Assembly: GCA_026985095.1 (NCBI GenBank)
Contig: JALSQW010000018.1
Coordinates: forward strand, 87,989 to 151,988
DNA length: 64,000 bases
Reading direction: 5' to 3'
Source: Acidimicrobiia bacterium
Lineage (GTDB): Bacteria > Actinomycetota > Acidimicrobiia > Spongiisociales > UBA5794
Part shown: positions 44,897 through 54,167 of the stretch, in pieces
How positions within the stretch are numbered: position 1 is the first letter of the stretch
Layout: every line of letters begins with the position of its first letter
The notes under the pieces: generated by a model
The model's input: only the letters and a program-made list of their open reading frames with translations
Told to the model about the DNA's origin: nothing
Databases searched by the model: none
Made by a program: the position numbers and the translations under genes

Positions 44897-46003
44897 TCAG
44901 CCGGCCAACGTGGCGGCGAGCAGCTCGATCGCCTCGTGGGGCGTCGACGCGTGCGGCGAGACCCGCACCCAACCGGCGCGTTCGGACACGACGATGCCGG
45001 CCTGGGCGAGGCGGGCAACGGTCTCGCCGGCTTCCTCGTCGGGCATCCGGAAGGTCACGATCCCCGAGCGTTCCTCCTCGACCCGCCACGGGGCGCGAAG
45101 CTCGGCGCCGACCTCGATCGCGAGCTCGGCGACGGATCGGGAACGGTCGAGCACCGCGGTGTGGACCGCGTCGACGCCGGCGGCTTCGACCACCTCGATG
45201 GCGGCGGCCAGGGCGACCGCTCCGAACACGTTGGGTGATCCCTCCTGGAACCGGTCGGCGTCCGACCGGGCCGAGTGCGGTGCGGGGGTGACGAAGTCGA
45301 AGGCGTCCTCGACGCCCCACCAGCCCGACAGCGACGGCACGAGCCGCTCGAGCGCCCGTCCCGACACGGCCATCAGCCCCGCCGCCCATCCGGCCCGCAT
45401 CCACTTCTGGCCGCCGGCAACGAGCACGTCGGCACTCCCGAGGGCGACCCGGAGCGCACCGAGGGCCTGGATGGCGTCGACGACCAGGAGCGCCTCGGGC
45501 GCGATCGATCGGATCGCTTCCAGGTCGACCCGGAACCCGGTGGCGTAATCGACCAGCGAGACGCTCACCGCCACCGTCTCGTCGTCGACGGCGTCGCGCA
45601 ACGCCTCGGCGGTGACGCGACCGTCGGGGATGTCGACGCGACGCACCTCCGGCCCGCCTGCGGCTTCGGCTCGGAGCCACGGGTAGACGTTGGCGGGGAA
45701 CTCGTGGCGCGGGATGACCACGTTGCCGCCGGCATCGAGCAGGCCGTAGGCGACGTGGAAGATCCCCGTCGACGTCGACGGAACCACGGTCACCCGCTCG
45801 GGTGCCACGCCGACGAACCGCCCCATCGTCGCCAACGACGCCTCGTACCGGCCGATGACGAGCGGCGACACGTCGCCGGGCGGGTCGGAGACCGCTGCCA
45901 CGATCTCGGCGATCGCCGTGTTCACCCGCCGCGACGGCGGCCCGATCGCGGCGAAGTTCATGTACCCGGCCGATTCTTCGAATTCGCTCGCGTATCGGGT
46001 CAC
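44897..46003 (-). CDS. Class V aminotransferase-fold PLP enzyme
   Basis: A 368-residue PLP enzyme related to cysteine desulfurases and isopenicillin N epimerase-like proteins. The PLP lysine is in LVAGGQKWMRAG, with the Asp/Gln pair in VVDAIQALGAL. No desulfurase-type cysteine loop is seen near the C-terminus, so sulfur mobilisation is unlikely. GTG 46003 overlaps the stop of the ABC exporter gene (GTGA), making it the third gene of that operon. It might act on an amino acid or peptide handled by the exporter; this is inference. Confidence 0.85.
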   Translation of the reverse strand: MTRYASEFEESAGYMNFAAIGPPSRRVNTAIAEIVAAVSDPPGDVSPLVIGRYEASLATMGRFVGVAPERVTVVPSTSTGIFHVAYGLLDAGGNVVIPRHEFPANVYPWLRAEAAGGPEVRRVDIPDGRVTAEALRDAVDDETVAVSVSLVDYATGFRVDLEAIRSIAPEALLVVDAIQALGALRVALGSADVLVAGGQKWMRAGWAAGLMAVSGRALERLVPSLSGWWGVEDAFDFVTPAPHSARSDADRFQEGSPNVFGAVALAAAIEVVEAAGVDAVHTAVLDRSRSVAELAIEVGAELRAPWRVEEERSGIVTFRMPDEEAGETVARLAQAGIVVSERAGWVRVSPHASTPHEAIELLAATLAG

Positions 46004-47775
46004 GCCAACCCTCGCTCCCATACGTCGACGAGCCGACGATACCGTTCGTTCTCCGCCAGGAGCTGGACATGGGTCCCGTCGGCGACGATACGGCCGGCGT
46101 CGACCATCACCACCCGGTCCGCTCGCTCGGCGCTGCGCAGGCGATGGGCGATCACGATCGAGGTCCGTCCGGCCAGCAGGATGCGGAGCGCTCCCTCCAC
46201 CTCGACCTCCGTCTCGGGATCCAGGTTGGAGGTCGCTTCGTCGAGCACGATGACCGAAGGATCGGCCAGGAACGCCCTCGCCAGGGACACCAGCTGGCGT
46301 TCCCCGGCCGAGAACCGACTCCCACGCTCCCGCACCTCCGTGTCGAGACCGTCGGGAAGCGATCGCACCCACCCGTCGATGCCCATGGCCCGCAGCACGT
46401 TCCAGATGTCGACCTCGTCGGCGTCGGGTCGGGCGTACGCGAGGTTGTGGCGCAACGTCCCGTCGAAGAGGAACCCGTCCTGAGGGATCAACACCACCGC
46501 ACCGGTCCGCGACCTGGCGGTGACGTTCCGGAGGTCCACGTCGTCGATGGCGACCGTCCCGACGAGCGGGTCGTAGAACCGCAGGGCCAGCTTGGCGATG
46601 GTGGACTTCCCGGCACCGGTCTCCCCCACCACGGCGAGCCGCTCTCCGGGCGCCACGTCCAGGTCCACGTGGTCCAGCACGATCGTCCCCGGCTCGTATC
46701 CGAACACGACGTCGTCGAAGGTCACCCGACCCTGCACCGGCTCGGGGAGATCGAACGCTCCTGGCGCGTCGGACACCGCCGGAGCACGATCGAGGAGCTC
46801 GAAGAGCTTCCCGAGCGCCGCCAGAGCCGATTGCAGCAGGTTGTAGACGTTGGCGAGGTTGATGATCGGCTGGAAGAACCAGTCCAGGTAGAGCAGGAAC
46901 CCGACGAGCGTCCCGAAGGTCAACGAACCGTCGATCACCCGTCGGCCGCCGAAGGCGAGGACGGTCGCGATGGCGAGGACCCGGAGGAACGCCACCGACG
47001 GGAAGTACCACGAGATCGCCCGCGCCGCCGCCATGTTGGCGGCGAAATAGTCCTCGTTGATGCGGCCGAACGTCCCCGCCTGGTGGCGTTCCTGCGTGAA
47101 GGCCTGCACGACCCGCACCCCCGAGATGCCTTCCTGGAGCCCCGAGAGGACCCGCCCGATCCCTTCCCTGACCCGGCGATAGGCCCTGGCCGCATAGCGC
47201 TGGAACACGACCGAGATGGCCACCAGCATCACCACGATGACGAACACGGCGACGGCGAGCCGCCAATCGAGCAGGGTCATCGCCACCGCCACCCCGACGA
47301 CGGTCAACAGGTTGGTCAGCGCCATCACGGCGCCATCGCCGACGAACTCCTGGAGGGACTCGATGTCGGAGGTCATGCGGCTCACGAGCACCCCGGTCTT
47401 CTGGGAACCGAAGAACGCCATGTCCATGCGGATCAGATGGGCGAACACGGTCTTGCGGAGCGTCAGCAGGAACCGTTCACCGACCGCCGCAACTCCGTAG
47501 CGGGCGATGCGCGAGAAGATGTACTGGACGGCGAGCAACCCGATGAAGGCGAGGGCGAAGTTGGTGAGGACCCCCTTGTCGCCCGCCGCGATGCCGCGGT
47601 CGACGCCGCCACGCACGACGAGCGGGCCGAGCAGCCGGGCACCGGTGCCCATGACCGCAGCGACCAACGCCCCGAAGGCGGGCCAGGCGAGGTCGCGGCC
47701 CAGCCTCGCCGCTCGCGCGAGCAGCCGGACGGGCCGCTCCACTCGTCCCTCCCCGGCGTGGGCCATGTACCTCAC
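46000..47775 (-). CDS. ABC exporter half-transporter with canonical Walker B
   Basis: A 591-residue exporter subunit with six membrane spans (about 30-310) and a C-terminal ATPase domain. Walker A is GETGAGKS, the signature is FSAGERQLV (non-canonical), Walker B is VIVLDEATSNLD with the catalytic Glu, and the H-loop is IAHRL. GTG 47775 overlaps the stop of the preceding half-transporter (GTGA). The non-canonical signature would face the degenerate ATP site of the partner, as in known heterodimeric exporters. Substrate unknown; lipid or drug export is typical. Confidence 0.9.
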   Translation of the reverse strand: MRYMAHAGEGRVERPVRLLARAARLGRDLAWPAFGALVAAVMGTGARLLGPLVVRGGVDRGIAAGDKGVLTNFALAFIGLLAVQYIFSRIARYGVAAVGERFLLTLRKTVFAHLIRMDMAFFGSQKTGVLVSRMTSDIESLQEFVGDGAVMALTNLLTVVGVAVAMTLLDWRLAVAVFVIVVMLVAISVVFQRYAARAYRRVREGIGRVLSGLQEGISGVRVVQAFTQERHQAGTFGRINEDYFAANMAAARAISWYFPSVAFLRVLAIATVLAFGGRRVIDGSLTFGTLVGFLLYLDWFFQPIINLANVYNLLQSALAALGKLFELLDRAPAVSDAPGAFDLPEPVQGRVTFDDVVFGYEPGTIVLDHVDLDVAPGERLAVVGETGAGKSTIAKLALRFYDPLVGTVAIDDVDLRNVTARSRTGAVVLIPQDGFLFDGTLRHNLAYARPDADEVDIWNVLRAMGIDGWVRSLPDGLDTEVRERGSRFSAGERQLVSLARAFLADPSVIVLDEATSNLDPETEVEVEGALRILLAGRTSIVIAHRLRSAERADRVVMVDAGRIVADGTHVQLLAENERYRRLVDVWERGLA

Positions 47776-49547
47776 GGTGCCCGCTCCCGTGACCGGTCGG
47801 CACGGGCCAGGATCTCGCCGTACCGCGGGATCCGCCGGAGGAGCTCCTCGTGCGGGCCGACCTGCACGATCCGTCCCCCTTCGAGGAGCACGACGAGGTC
47901 GACCATCGCCAGTGTGGAGGTGCGATGCGCAACGATGATGGTCGTGCGTCCTTCCATCACGGTGCGCAGCGCGGCCTGGATCTCGGCTTCGACGATCGCG
48001 TCGACCGACGACGTCGCGTCGTCCAAGATGAGCACCCGCGGGTCGCGGATGACCCCACGAGCCAAGGCGATGCGCTGACGCTGACCGCCCGACAGGCTCA
48101 GGCCTCGTTCGCCCACCACGGTGTCGTAGCCGTCGGGCAGCGAGCAGATGAACTCGTGGGCCTTGGCCAGCCGAGCGGCGGCCCGGACCGCCCGGTCCGA
48201 AGCCGTCGGATCGCCGACCCTGATGTTGTCGGCGATCGAGGCCGAGAACAGGAACGTCTCCTGGAACACGACCGCGACCTCGTTGCGGAGCTCGTCGAGG
48301 TCGACGTCGCGAACGTCGACCCCATCGAGGAGGACGGCACCGGCGGTCACGTCGTGGAAGCGGGGGATGAGATGCGCCAAGGTGGTCTTACCCGAGCCGG
48401 TCGCGCCGACGAGCGCCACCGACGAGCCCCCGGGGACGAGCAGATCGACGCCGTCGAGCACCTCCCCACCTCCGGGATAGGAGAAATGCACGCCGTCGAA
48501 CCGGATCTCGCCCGGACCCGGCGGCAACGGCAGCCGGCGACCCGGCGGCGGAGGCAGGATCTCGGGGGCGGTCGACAACAGCTCCTGGATGCGAGCCGCG
48601 GCGGCAGCCGAGCGGGGAAGGTTGGCGAAGAACCATCCCGTGATCATCAGCGGGAGAACCAGGACGGCGAGGTACTGCGTGAACGCCACGAACTCGCCGG
48701 GCGACAGGGCGCCGTCGATGACCCGCGAGCCACCCAGCCACAGGACGGCGACCGTGCCGAGGGCGGGGATCAGCTCGAACAGCGGGGTGTAGATGGAGCG
48801 TTCCCTGGCCAGGGTCACCGAATCCTCGTAGATCCCGTCGGCGGCAGCCGCCAACCGCCGTTCCTCCTGGGCCTCCTGACCGTAGGCTTTGACCACCTGG
48901 ATCCCACCGACGGCTTCCTCCACGACCTGGCTGAGATCGGCGAGTCGCTGCTGGATCCGGAACGACACGCCGATGACGTTGCTGGAGTACCGGCTGGCGA
49001 CGAGGAACAGGGCCGGGACGGTCAACGCCGCCACCGATCCGAGGACCGGATCGAGCAGCACGAGGACCGACACCACCACGATGAACATGGTGAGGTTGGC
49101 GATGGTGATGGGCAACATCGCCAAGATGAGGCGCACCTGGCCCAGATCGGACGAGGCGCGAGCCATGAGCTGACCGGTCGGGGTCTGGTCGTGGAACGAG
49201 AACGCCAGACGCTGGATGTGGGCGAAGAGCCGGTTCCGGAGATCGGCCTCGGCTCGATACGACAGCTTGAACCCGAAGTACCGCCGGATGCCGATGCCCA
49301 GCGCCTGCAGACCTCCGGCGGCCACGAGCACGCCGACCAGCGGGAGTAACCGGCCAGGGTCCCCAGCGACGATGGCGTCGTCGATCACGATCCTCGTCAG
49401 GTACGGAATGGCGACCACGAAGGTCATCCACAGGAGGGCTCCCAGGATCGAGAACGCCGCCACCACCGGATACCCCCGGAGCATGGTGACGAGCAGACGT
49501 AACCCGATCCGGATCTCGTTCGAACCAGCGTCGGTGCCTTCGGCCAT
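47772..49547 (-). CDS. ABC exporter half-transporter with degenerate Walker B
   Basis: A 591-residue half-exporter, first of the three-gene operon. Six spans are followed by an ATPase domain with Walker A GATGSGKT, canonical signature LSGGQRQR and the H-loop VAHRT. Walker B is VLILDDATSSVD, with Asp where the catalytic Glu should be. This is the hallmark of the non-hydrolysing site in heterodimeric exporters, and the partner just downstream has the complementary features. ATG 49547 has TAGCCT 6 nt upstream. Confidence 0.9.
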   Translation of the reverse strand: MAEGTDAGSNEIRIGLRLLVTMLRGYPVVAAFSILGALLWMTFVVAIPYLTRIVIDDAIVAGDPGRLLPLVGVLVAAGGLQALGIGIRRYFGFKLSYRAEADLRNRLFAHIQRLAFSFHDQTPTGQLMARASSDLGQVRLILAMLPITIANLTMFIVVVSVLVLLDPVLGSVAALTVPALFLVASRYSSNVIGVSFRIQQRLADLSQVVEEAVGGIQVVKAYGQEAQEERRLAAAADGIYEDSVTLARERSIYTPLFELIPALGTVAVLWLGGSRVIDGALSPGEFVAFTQYLAVLVLPLMITGWFFANLPRSAAAAARIQELLSTAPEILPPPPGRRLPLPPGPGEIRFDGVHFSYPGGGEVLDGVDLLVPGGSSVALVGATGSGKTTLAHLIPRFHDVTAGAVLLDGVDVRDVDLDELRNEVAVVFQETFLFSASIADNIRVGDPTASDRAVRAAARLAKAHEFICSLPDGYDTVVGERGLSLSGGQRQRIALARGVIRDPRVLILDDATSSVDAIVEAEIQAALRTVMEGRTTIIVAHRTSTLAMVDLVVLLEGGRIVQVGPHEELLRRIPRYGEILARADRSRERAP

Positions 49548-49553
49548 CGTCTC

Positions 49554-49559
49554 AGGCTA
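49554..49559 (-). promoter_or_regulatory. Leaderless -10 element (TAGCCT)
   Basis: On the minus strand TAGCCT ends 6 nt before ATG 49547. It is divergent from the element at 49614 within a 79-bp intergenic gap. Confidence 0.6.
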
Positions 49560-49613
49560 TCGGGCGCCGCCTTCCACCCATCCGGAAGACACCCCACAAC
49601 CCCGGACCTTCCC

Positions 49614-49619
49614 TACACT
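49614..49619 (+). promoter_or_regulatory. Leaderless -10 element (TACACT)
   Basis: TACACT ends 7 nt before ATG 49627, with no Shine-Dalgarno. Confidence 0.6.
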
Positions 49620-49626
49620 CGCCGCG

Positions 49627-51216
49627 ATGCGCCGCCTCGTCCCGCTCCTCATCGCGTCCGCGCTCGTCGCATCGGCGTGCGTGGCCGGACCCGAGAACGT
49701 CATCGCGGTGGGTGGATCGGGCTCGTCCACCGGCGGGACCGCCACGACCGAGGCGGTCGGATCGGAGGTCACGGCACCGACCACGCCGACCGAGACGGCC
49801 ACGTCGTCGACGACGAGCACGACGACGACCACGACGCCCCCTCCCCTCTCCACCGACGAGGTCACCCCGGCGACCGTCGGGCGCCCGTGGGGAAGCGTCG
49901 AAGGCCTGACCATGTTCCGAGGCAACCCCACCCGCACCTTCTACGGGACCGGGCCGGTGCCGGACCGCACGCCGACGATCGCCTGGCGGTTCCCCGACAA
50001 GCCGATGTGCGGCCAGTCCCCCGTCGGGAAGGAACCCAAGGTCTGGTGCGGGACCGGTTGGACCGGCCAGCCCGTGGTGTGGGAACGACCCGACGGGATC
50101 ACCGAGGTGATCTTCGGCGCCTACGACAAGAAGATCCATTTCCTGGACGCCGCGACGGGCGAGCCGACCCGGCCCTCCTTCGACATGGGTGACATCATCA
50201 AGGGCTCGCTCACCCTCGACCCGGACGGCTATCCGCTCCTGTACGCCGGTTCACGTGACCCTCGCTACCGGATCATCGCCATCGACGGCGACGAGCCGCG
50301 TGAGGTGTGGTCGCTGCATGCCAAGTCGGTCGAAGGGATCTGGAACGACGATTGGGACTCCAACGGCGTGGTCGTCGGCGACGTGCTGTACGAAGGCGGC
50401 GAGAACTCATGGTGGTTCGCGGTCAAGCTCAACCGCGGGTACGACGCCGAGGGGAAGGTGACCGTCGACCCTCAGGTCGTCTTCGAGATGCCGGCATGGA
50501 CCGACGAGCTGCGGGAGATCGTCGGGCGCCAGCAGAGCGTGGAGAACTCCACGGCCGTGTTCGGCGATCGTGCCTTCTTCGCCAACTCGGCCGGGCGGGT
50601 GGTCGGCGTCGACATCTCCGACGTCGAGTCGGGCAATGCCGAGGTCGTGTTCGACTTCTGGATGGGCGACGACACCGACGCCACCATCTCCGTGGACGCC
50701 GACGGCTACCTCTACGTCGCCGCCCAGCAGGACATCGCCCTCAAGAACAACACGGCAGCCCGACGGGTCCGAGAGGTCGGCCAGGTCGTCAAGCTCGATC
50801 CCGACCGGCCCGACGATCCGATCGTGTGGTCGGTGGAGATCCCCGCCGCGCGAGGTCAGAAGGCGGGAGTGTGGGCGACCCCGGCGTTGTACGAGGGCCT
50901 CTTGTACGTGGCCGGCAATCCGGGGGACCTGATCGCGATCGACACCGACACCGGTGACGTCGTCTGGTCGGACTACGTCGGCGGCAACGCCTGGTCGTCC
51001 CCGGTGATCGCCGATGGTCGCCTCGTCATCGCCGTCGACTGCCTGACCTCCGAGCCGGGGATCCGAGCCTACGACGTGACCACCCCGACATCTCCCGAGC
51101 GACTCTGGCAGAAGCCGCTCGGAGGAGGTTGTATCGAATCGACCCCGGCGGTGTGGAACGGGGACATCTTCGTTGGCACACGGGACGGCTTCTTCTACGC
51201 TCTGCGGAGCAGATGA
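49627..51216 (+). CDS. Beta-propeller (PQQ-like repeat) lipoprotein
   Basis: A 529-residue exported protein. The signal peptide ends in the lipobox-like LVASAC (Cys about 18), followed by a long Ser/Thr/Pro linker (about 35-75). An outer-wall-facing beta-propeller with repeated PQQ-like blades follows (for example VWATPALYEGLLYVAGNPGDLIAID in part, and STPAVWNGDIFVGTRDGF). No quinoprotein active site can be assigned, so this may be a binding or scaffold propeller. The start comes from the -10 element 7 nt upstream. Its stop overlaps the next ATG. Confidence 0.87.
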   Translation: MRRLVPLLIASALVASACVAGPENVIAVGGSGSSTGGTATTEAVGSEVTAPTTPTETATSSTTSTTTTTTPPPLSTDEVTPATVGRPWGSVEGLTMFRGNPTRTFYGTGPVPDRTPTIAWRFPDKPMCGQSPVGKEPKVWCGTGWTGQPVVWERPDGITEVIFGAYDKKIHFLDAATGEPTRPSFDMGDIIKGSLTLDPDGYPLLYAGSRDPRYRIIAIDGDEPREVWSLHAKSVEGIWNDDWDSNGVVVGDVLYEGGENSWWFAVKLNRGYDAEGKVTVDPQVVFEMPAWTDELREIVGRQQSVENSTAVFGDRAFFANSAGRVVGVDISDVESGNAEVVFDFWMGDDTDATISVDADGYLYVAAQQDIALKNNTAARRVREVGQVVKLDPDRPDDPIVWSVEIPAARGQKAGVWATPALYEGLLYVAGNPGDLIAIDTDTGDVVWSDYVGGNAWSSPVIADGRLVIAVDCLTSEPGIRAYDVTTPTSPERLWQKPLGGGCIESTPAVWNGDIFVGTRDGFFYALRSR

Positions 51217-52190
51217 CCACACGCACCACGACCGGACTGGGCTCGGGCCTTCGAGCCGCCTTCGGCATCATCCTCCTCCTCGCCGGGTCCACCGCCGCCC
51301 TGGCCACCGTCGCCGGGTTCTTCGGGAGCCTGTGGTGGGGGTTCGACCTGGCCGCCGACTACCGCTTCGTGTACCTGACGGTGGCCGTGGTCTGTGCGGT
51401 CCTGTACGGCCTCACCTTCGGTCGCGGCATGGCGGCGGTGTTCGCCGCCGCCGCCGTGGTCAATGCCTTCGTGGTCGCGCCACTGTGGCTGGCGTCGCAA
51501 CCGCGCCCGGCAACGGACACCGGGGTGACCCTGGCCACCTACAACGCGCAACGCAAGGCCGGCACCCAGGACCGGATCGTGGAGTGGCTGCGTCGGGAAC
51601 CCGCCGACATCGTCGTCATCCAGGAGACCACCTCGGCGTGGACGCCGGTCTTCGAACGCGCGGAGCTCCCCTATCGGATCGTCCTCGCCCCCGAGGAACG
51701 GGTCGTGTTCGGCACGACCATCCTGGCCAAGGTCGAGGCGTCCGCCAAGGAGACCGAGATCGTCGCCACGAAGGTGATCGAGATGGAAGCGACCGTCGAC
51801 GGCGTCCCGGTCGTCGTGTACGTCGCCCATCCCCGCCGCCCGGGCTCTGCGGTCGAAGCCGACGCCCGCCTCCGGCTCTTCGCGGCGCTCGCAGATCTCG
51901 CCGCCGAGCGGGCCGGACCGACGATCGTCGCCGGGGACCTCGGCACGACCCGATGGTCACATGCGTTCGCGACGCTCACCGCCGACGGTGTCCTCCGCTC
52001 CTCGGAGGACGGCTTCGGGTACCAACCGACCTGGCCGACGATGTCGTGGCCGATCGTCGGCAGGTACGCCGGGATCCCGGTCGATCACGTCCTGCTGAGT
52101 CCCGGTTTGACCGCCTCCGAACGCCGCGTCGGTCCCCAGCTAGGCACCGACCACCTCCCCGTCGTCGTCGACGTCCGGCCCGCGGGCTGA
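51213..52190 (+). CDS. Membrane-anchored endonuclease/exonuclease/phosphatase-fold protein
   Basis: A 325-residue protein with three N-terminal membrane helices (about 15-110) and an EEP-superfamily domain. Catalytic motifs are ATYNAQRKAG (Asn), VVIQET (Glu), VAHPRRPG (His), VAGDLGTTRW (Asp) and VDHVLLS with GTDHLPVVVDV (Asp-His). The topology puts the domain outside the cell. Similar proteins act on phosphodiesters or extracellular nucleic acid; the substrate is unknown. It is coupled to the propeller lipoprotein by an ATGA overlap. Confidence 0.86.
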   Translation: MTTRTTTGLGSGLRAAFGIILLLAGSTAALATVAGFFGSLWWGFDLAADYRFVYLTVAVVCAVLYGLTFGRGMAAVFAAAAVVNAFVVAPLWLASQPRPATDTGVTLATYNAQRKAGTQDRIVEWLRREPADIVVIQETTSAWTPVFERAELPYRIVLAPEERVVFGTTILAKVEASAKETEIVATKVIEMEATVDGVPVVVYVAHPRRPGSAVEADARLRLFAALADLAAERAGPTIVAGDLGTTRWSHAFATLTADGVLRSSEDGFGYQPTWPTMSWPIVGRYAGIPVDHVLLSPGLTASERRVGPQLGTDHLPVVVDVRPAG

Positions 52191-52204
52191 GATCGGCGCA
52201 GCGC

Positions 52205-52210
52205 TAGCCT
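52205..52210 (+). promoter_or_regulatory. Leaderless -10 element (TAGCCT)
   Basis: TAGCCT ends 7 nt before ATG 52218. Confidence 0.6.
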
Positions 52211-52217
52211 GCGGCGG

Positions 52218-54167
52218 ATGCTCCACGACTACACCACGATCGACGCGGCCACCATCCGGCGCACGACCGACGAGACCCTGACCGCCGCCACCGAGCTGAT
52301 CGACGCCGCCACCTCGGGCCCGGCGACGTACGACGGCGTCGTCGCCCGACTCGACCGAGCGATGGAGCTGCTGGCGGAGACCTACGGCTCCGGCCCCTTC
52401 CTGGCCCGCGCCCATCCCGACGTCGCCGTTCGCGACATGGCGAGCGCATGCGAGGAGGAACTCGACAAGTGGTCCTCGTCGGTGGTGTTCCGACGCGACG
52501 TGTACGAGGCCGTCGAGGCCTTCGCGGCCACACCGGAGGCCGAGGCGCTCGACGGCGAGCGCGGCCGGTCGCTGGCCATGTGGCGGCGCGACCTGCGCCG
52601 GGCAGGCCATCACCTCGACGAGGACCGTCGCCGGGAGCTCGAAGGGCTCCAGCAGCGGCTCATCGAGCTTCAGGTGGCCTTCGGCCGGAACCTGGCCGAG
52701 TGGGAGGACCACATCGACGTGCCCGCCGAGCGTCTCGCCGGGATGTCCGACGACTACATCGAGCGACTCGAGCCGGGAACCGAACCGGGAACCTATCGGA
52801 TCACGATGGCGTACCCGGACTACCTGCCCTACATGGACGAGGGAGCGGACCGGGAACTGCGACGGCAGCTCCAGTATCGCTTCTGGAACCGGGCCGCCGA
52901 GCAGAACACGGCGTTGCTGGCCGAAGCCGTCGAGATCCGAGCATCGATGGCGTCCCTGCTGGGCAAGCACACCTGGGCCGAGCACGCCATGGAGGTGAAG
53001 ATGGCCGACCCGGAGGCGGTCGACACCTTCTACGACCGGCTCATCGATCCACTGACCCGCCGGGGCCGGAAGGAGCTCGCCGAGCTGAACGCGCTGGCCG
53101 CCGGCGACGGCGTCGACGAGATCCGATCGTGGGACTGGGCGTACTACGACACGCGGCAACGCAAACGGGACTTCGGGATCGATCCGAACGAGGTCGCTGC
53201 GTACTTCCCCCTCGATCGGGTGATCGACGGCATCTTGTCGATCACCGGCGACGTGTTCGGCCTCGAGTACCGCACCGTGGCCGATCCTCGCGCCTGGCAT
53301 CCCGACGTGACCGCCTACGAGGTGGTCGACGCCTCCGACGACGAGACGATCGGCTGGTTCTACGCCGACCTGTTCCCCCGAGAAGGGAAGTTCGGCCATG
53401 CCGCGTGCTTCCCTGTGGCGCCCGGCGGCCGCGACCCCGACGGTCGCAGACGGCGCCCCGTGGCGGCGATCCTGGCCAACTTCACGAAACCCACCGACGA
53501 GACCCCGTCGCTCCTCAAGCACGACGAGGCGGTCACCTTGTTCCACGAGTTCGGCCACGTCCTCCACCATCTCCTGGCCCGCCCCGAACTCGCCCGGTTC
53601 GGCGCGTTCGGGGCGGAATGGGACTTCGTCGAGGCTCCGTCCCAGATCATGGAGAACTGGATGTGGGAGCCGGAGGTGCTCCACCGCATCGCCGCCCACC
53701 ACCAGACCGGAGCGACGATCCCGGCGGACCTCGTCGAACGTCTCGTTGCCGCCAGGGACCAGAACGTGGCGTTGAAGACGCTGCGCCAGATCTTCCTCGG
53801 CGAGCTCGACCTCGCCCTCCACGCCGCAGAACGCCCACCGGCCCCGAACGACGCGTACCGCGCCACCTGGGGCCGGACGCTGCTGCCGTTCCACGAGGGG
53901 ACGCATTTCCCGGCAGGGTTCGGCCATCTCATGGGCGGTTACGACGCCGGCTACTACGGCTACCTGTGGGCGAAGGTGTTCGGCGACGACATGTTCTCGA
54001 TGTTCACCGCCGAAGGGATCCTCGATCCCGACGTCGGAGGGCGGTACCGGCGAGAGGTCCTCGAGCCGGGCTCCTCCCGCGACGCCATCGACCATCTGCG
54101 GGCGTTCCTCGGCCGCGACCCCGACCCCGGCTCCTTCCTGCGGCGCGTCGGGATCGACGTCACCTGA
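52218..54167 (+). CDS. M3-family zinc oligopeptidase
   Basis: A 649-residue cytosolic metallopeptidase of the thimet oligopeptidase/dipeptidyl carboxypeptidase group. Zinc ligands are in HEFGH (443-447), with the third ligand Glu in EWDFVEAPSQIMENW about 25 residues later. The substrate tyrosine region GYDAGYYGYLWAKV is intact. No signal peptide is present. It degrades short peptides produced by larger proteases. The 3' end overlaps the convergent SDR gene by 8 bp. Confidence 0.93.
   Translation: MLHDYTTIDAATIRRTTDETLTAATELIDAATSGPATYDGVVARLDRAMELLAETYGSGPFLARAHPDVAVRDMASACEEELDKWSSSVVFRRDVYEAVEAFAATPEAEALDGERGRSLAMWRRDLRRAGHHLDEDRRRELEGLQQRLIELQVAFGRNLAEWEDHIDVPAERLAGMSDDYIERLEPGTEPGTYRITMAYPDYLPYMDEGADRELRRQLQYRFWNRAAEQNTALLAEAVEIRASMASLLGKHTWAEHAMEVKMADPEAVDTFYDRLIDPLTRRGRKELAELNALAAGDGVDEIRSWDWAYYDTRQRKRDFGIDPNEVAAYFPLDRVIDGILSITGDVFGLEYRTVADPRAWHPDVTAYEVVDASDDETIGWFYADLFPREGKFGHAACFPVAPGGRDPDGRRRRPVAAILANFTKPTDETPSLLKHDEAVTLFHEFGHVLHHLLARPELARFGAFGAEWDFVEAPSQIMENWMWEPEVLHRIAAHHQTGATIPADLVERLVAARDQNVALKTLRQIFLGELDLALHAAERPPAPNDAYRATWGRTLLPFHEGTHFPAGFGHLMGGYDAGYYGYLWAKVFGDDMFSMFTAEGILDPDVGGRYRREVLEPGSSRDAIDHLRAFLGRDPDPGSFLRRVGIDVT

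Noticed and set aside
44897-46003. The class V aminotransferase as a second SUF cysteine desulfurase
   Set aside because: It lacks the persulfide cysteine motif seen in SufS (RAGHHCAKP) and is coupled to an ABC exporter instead.
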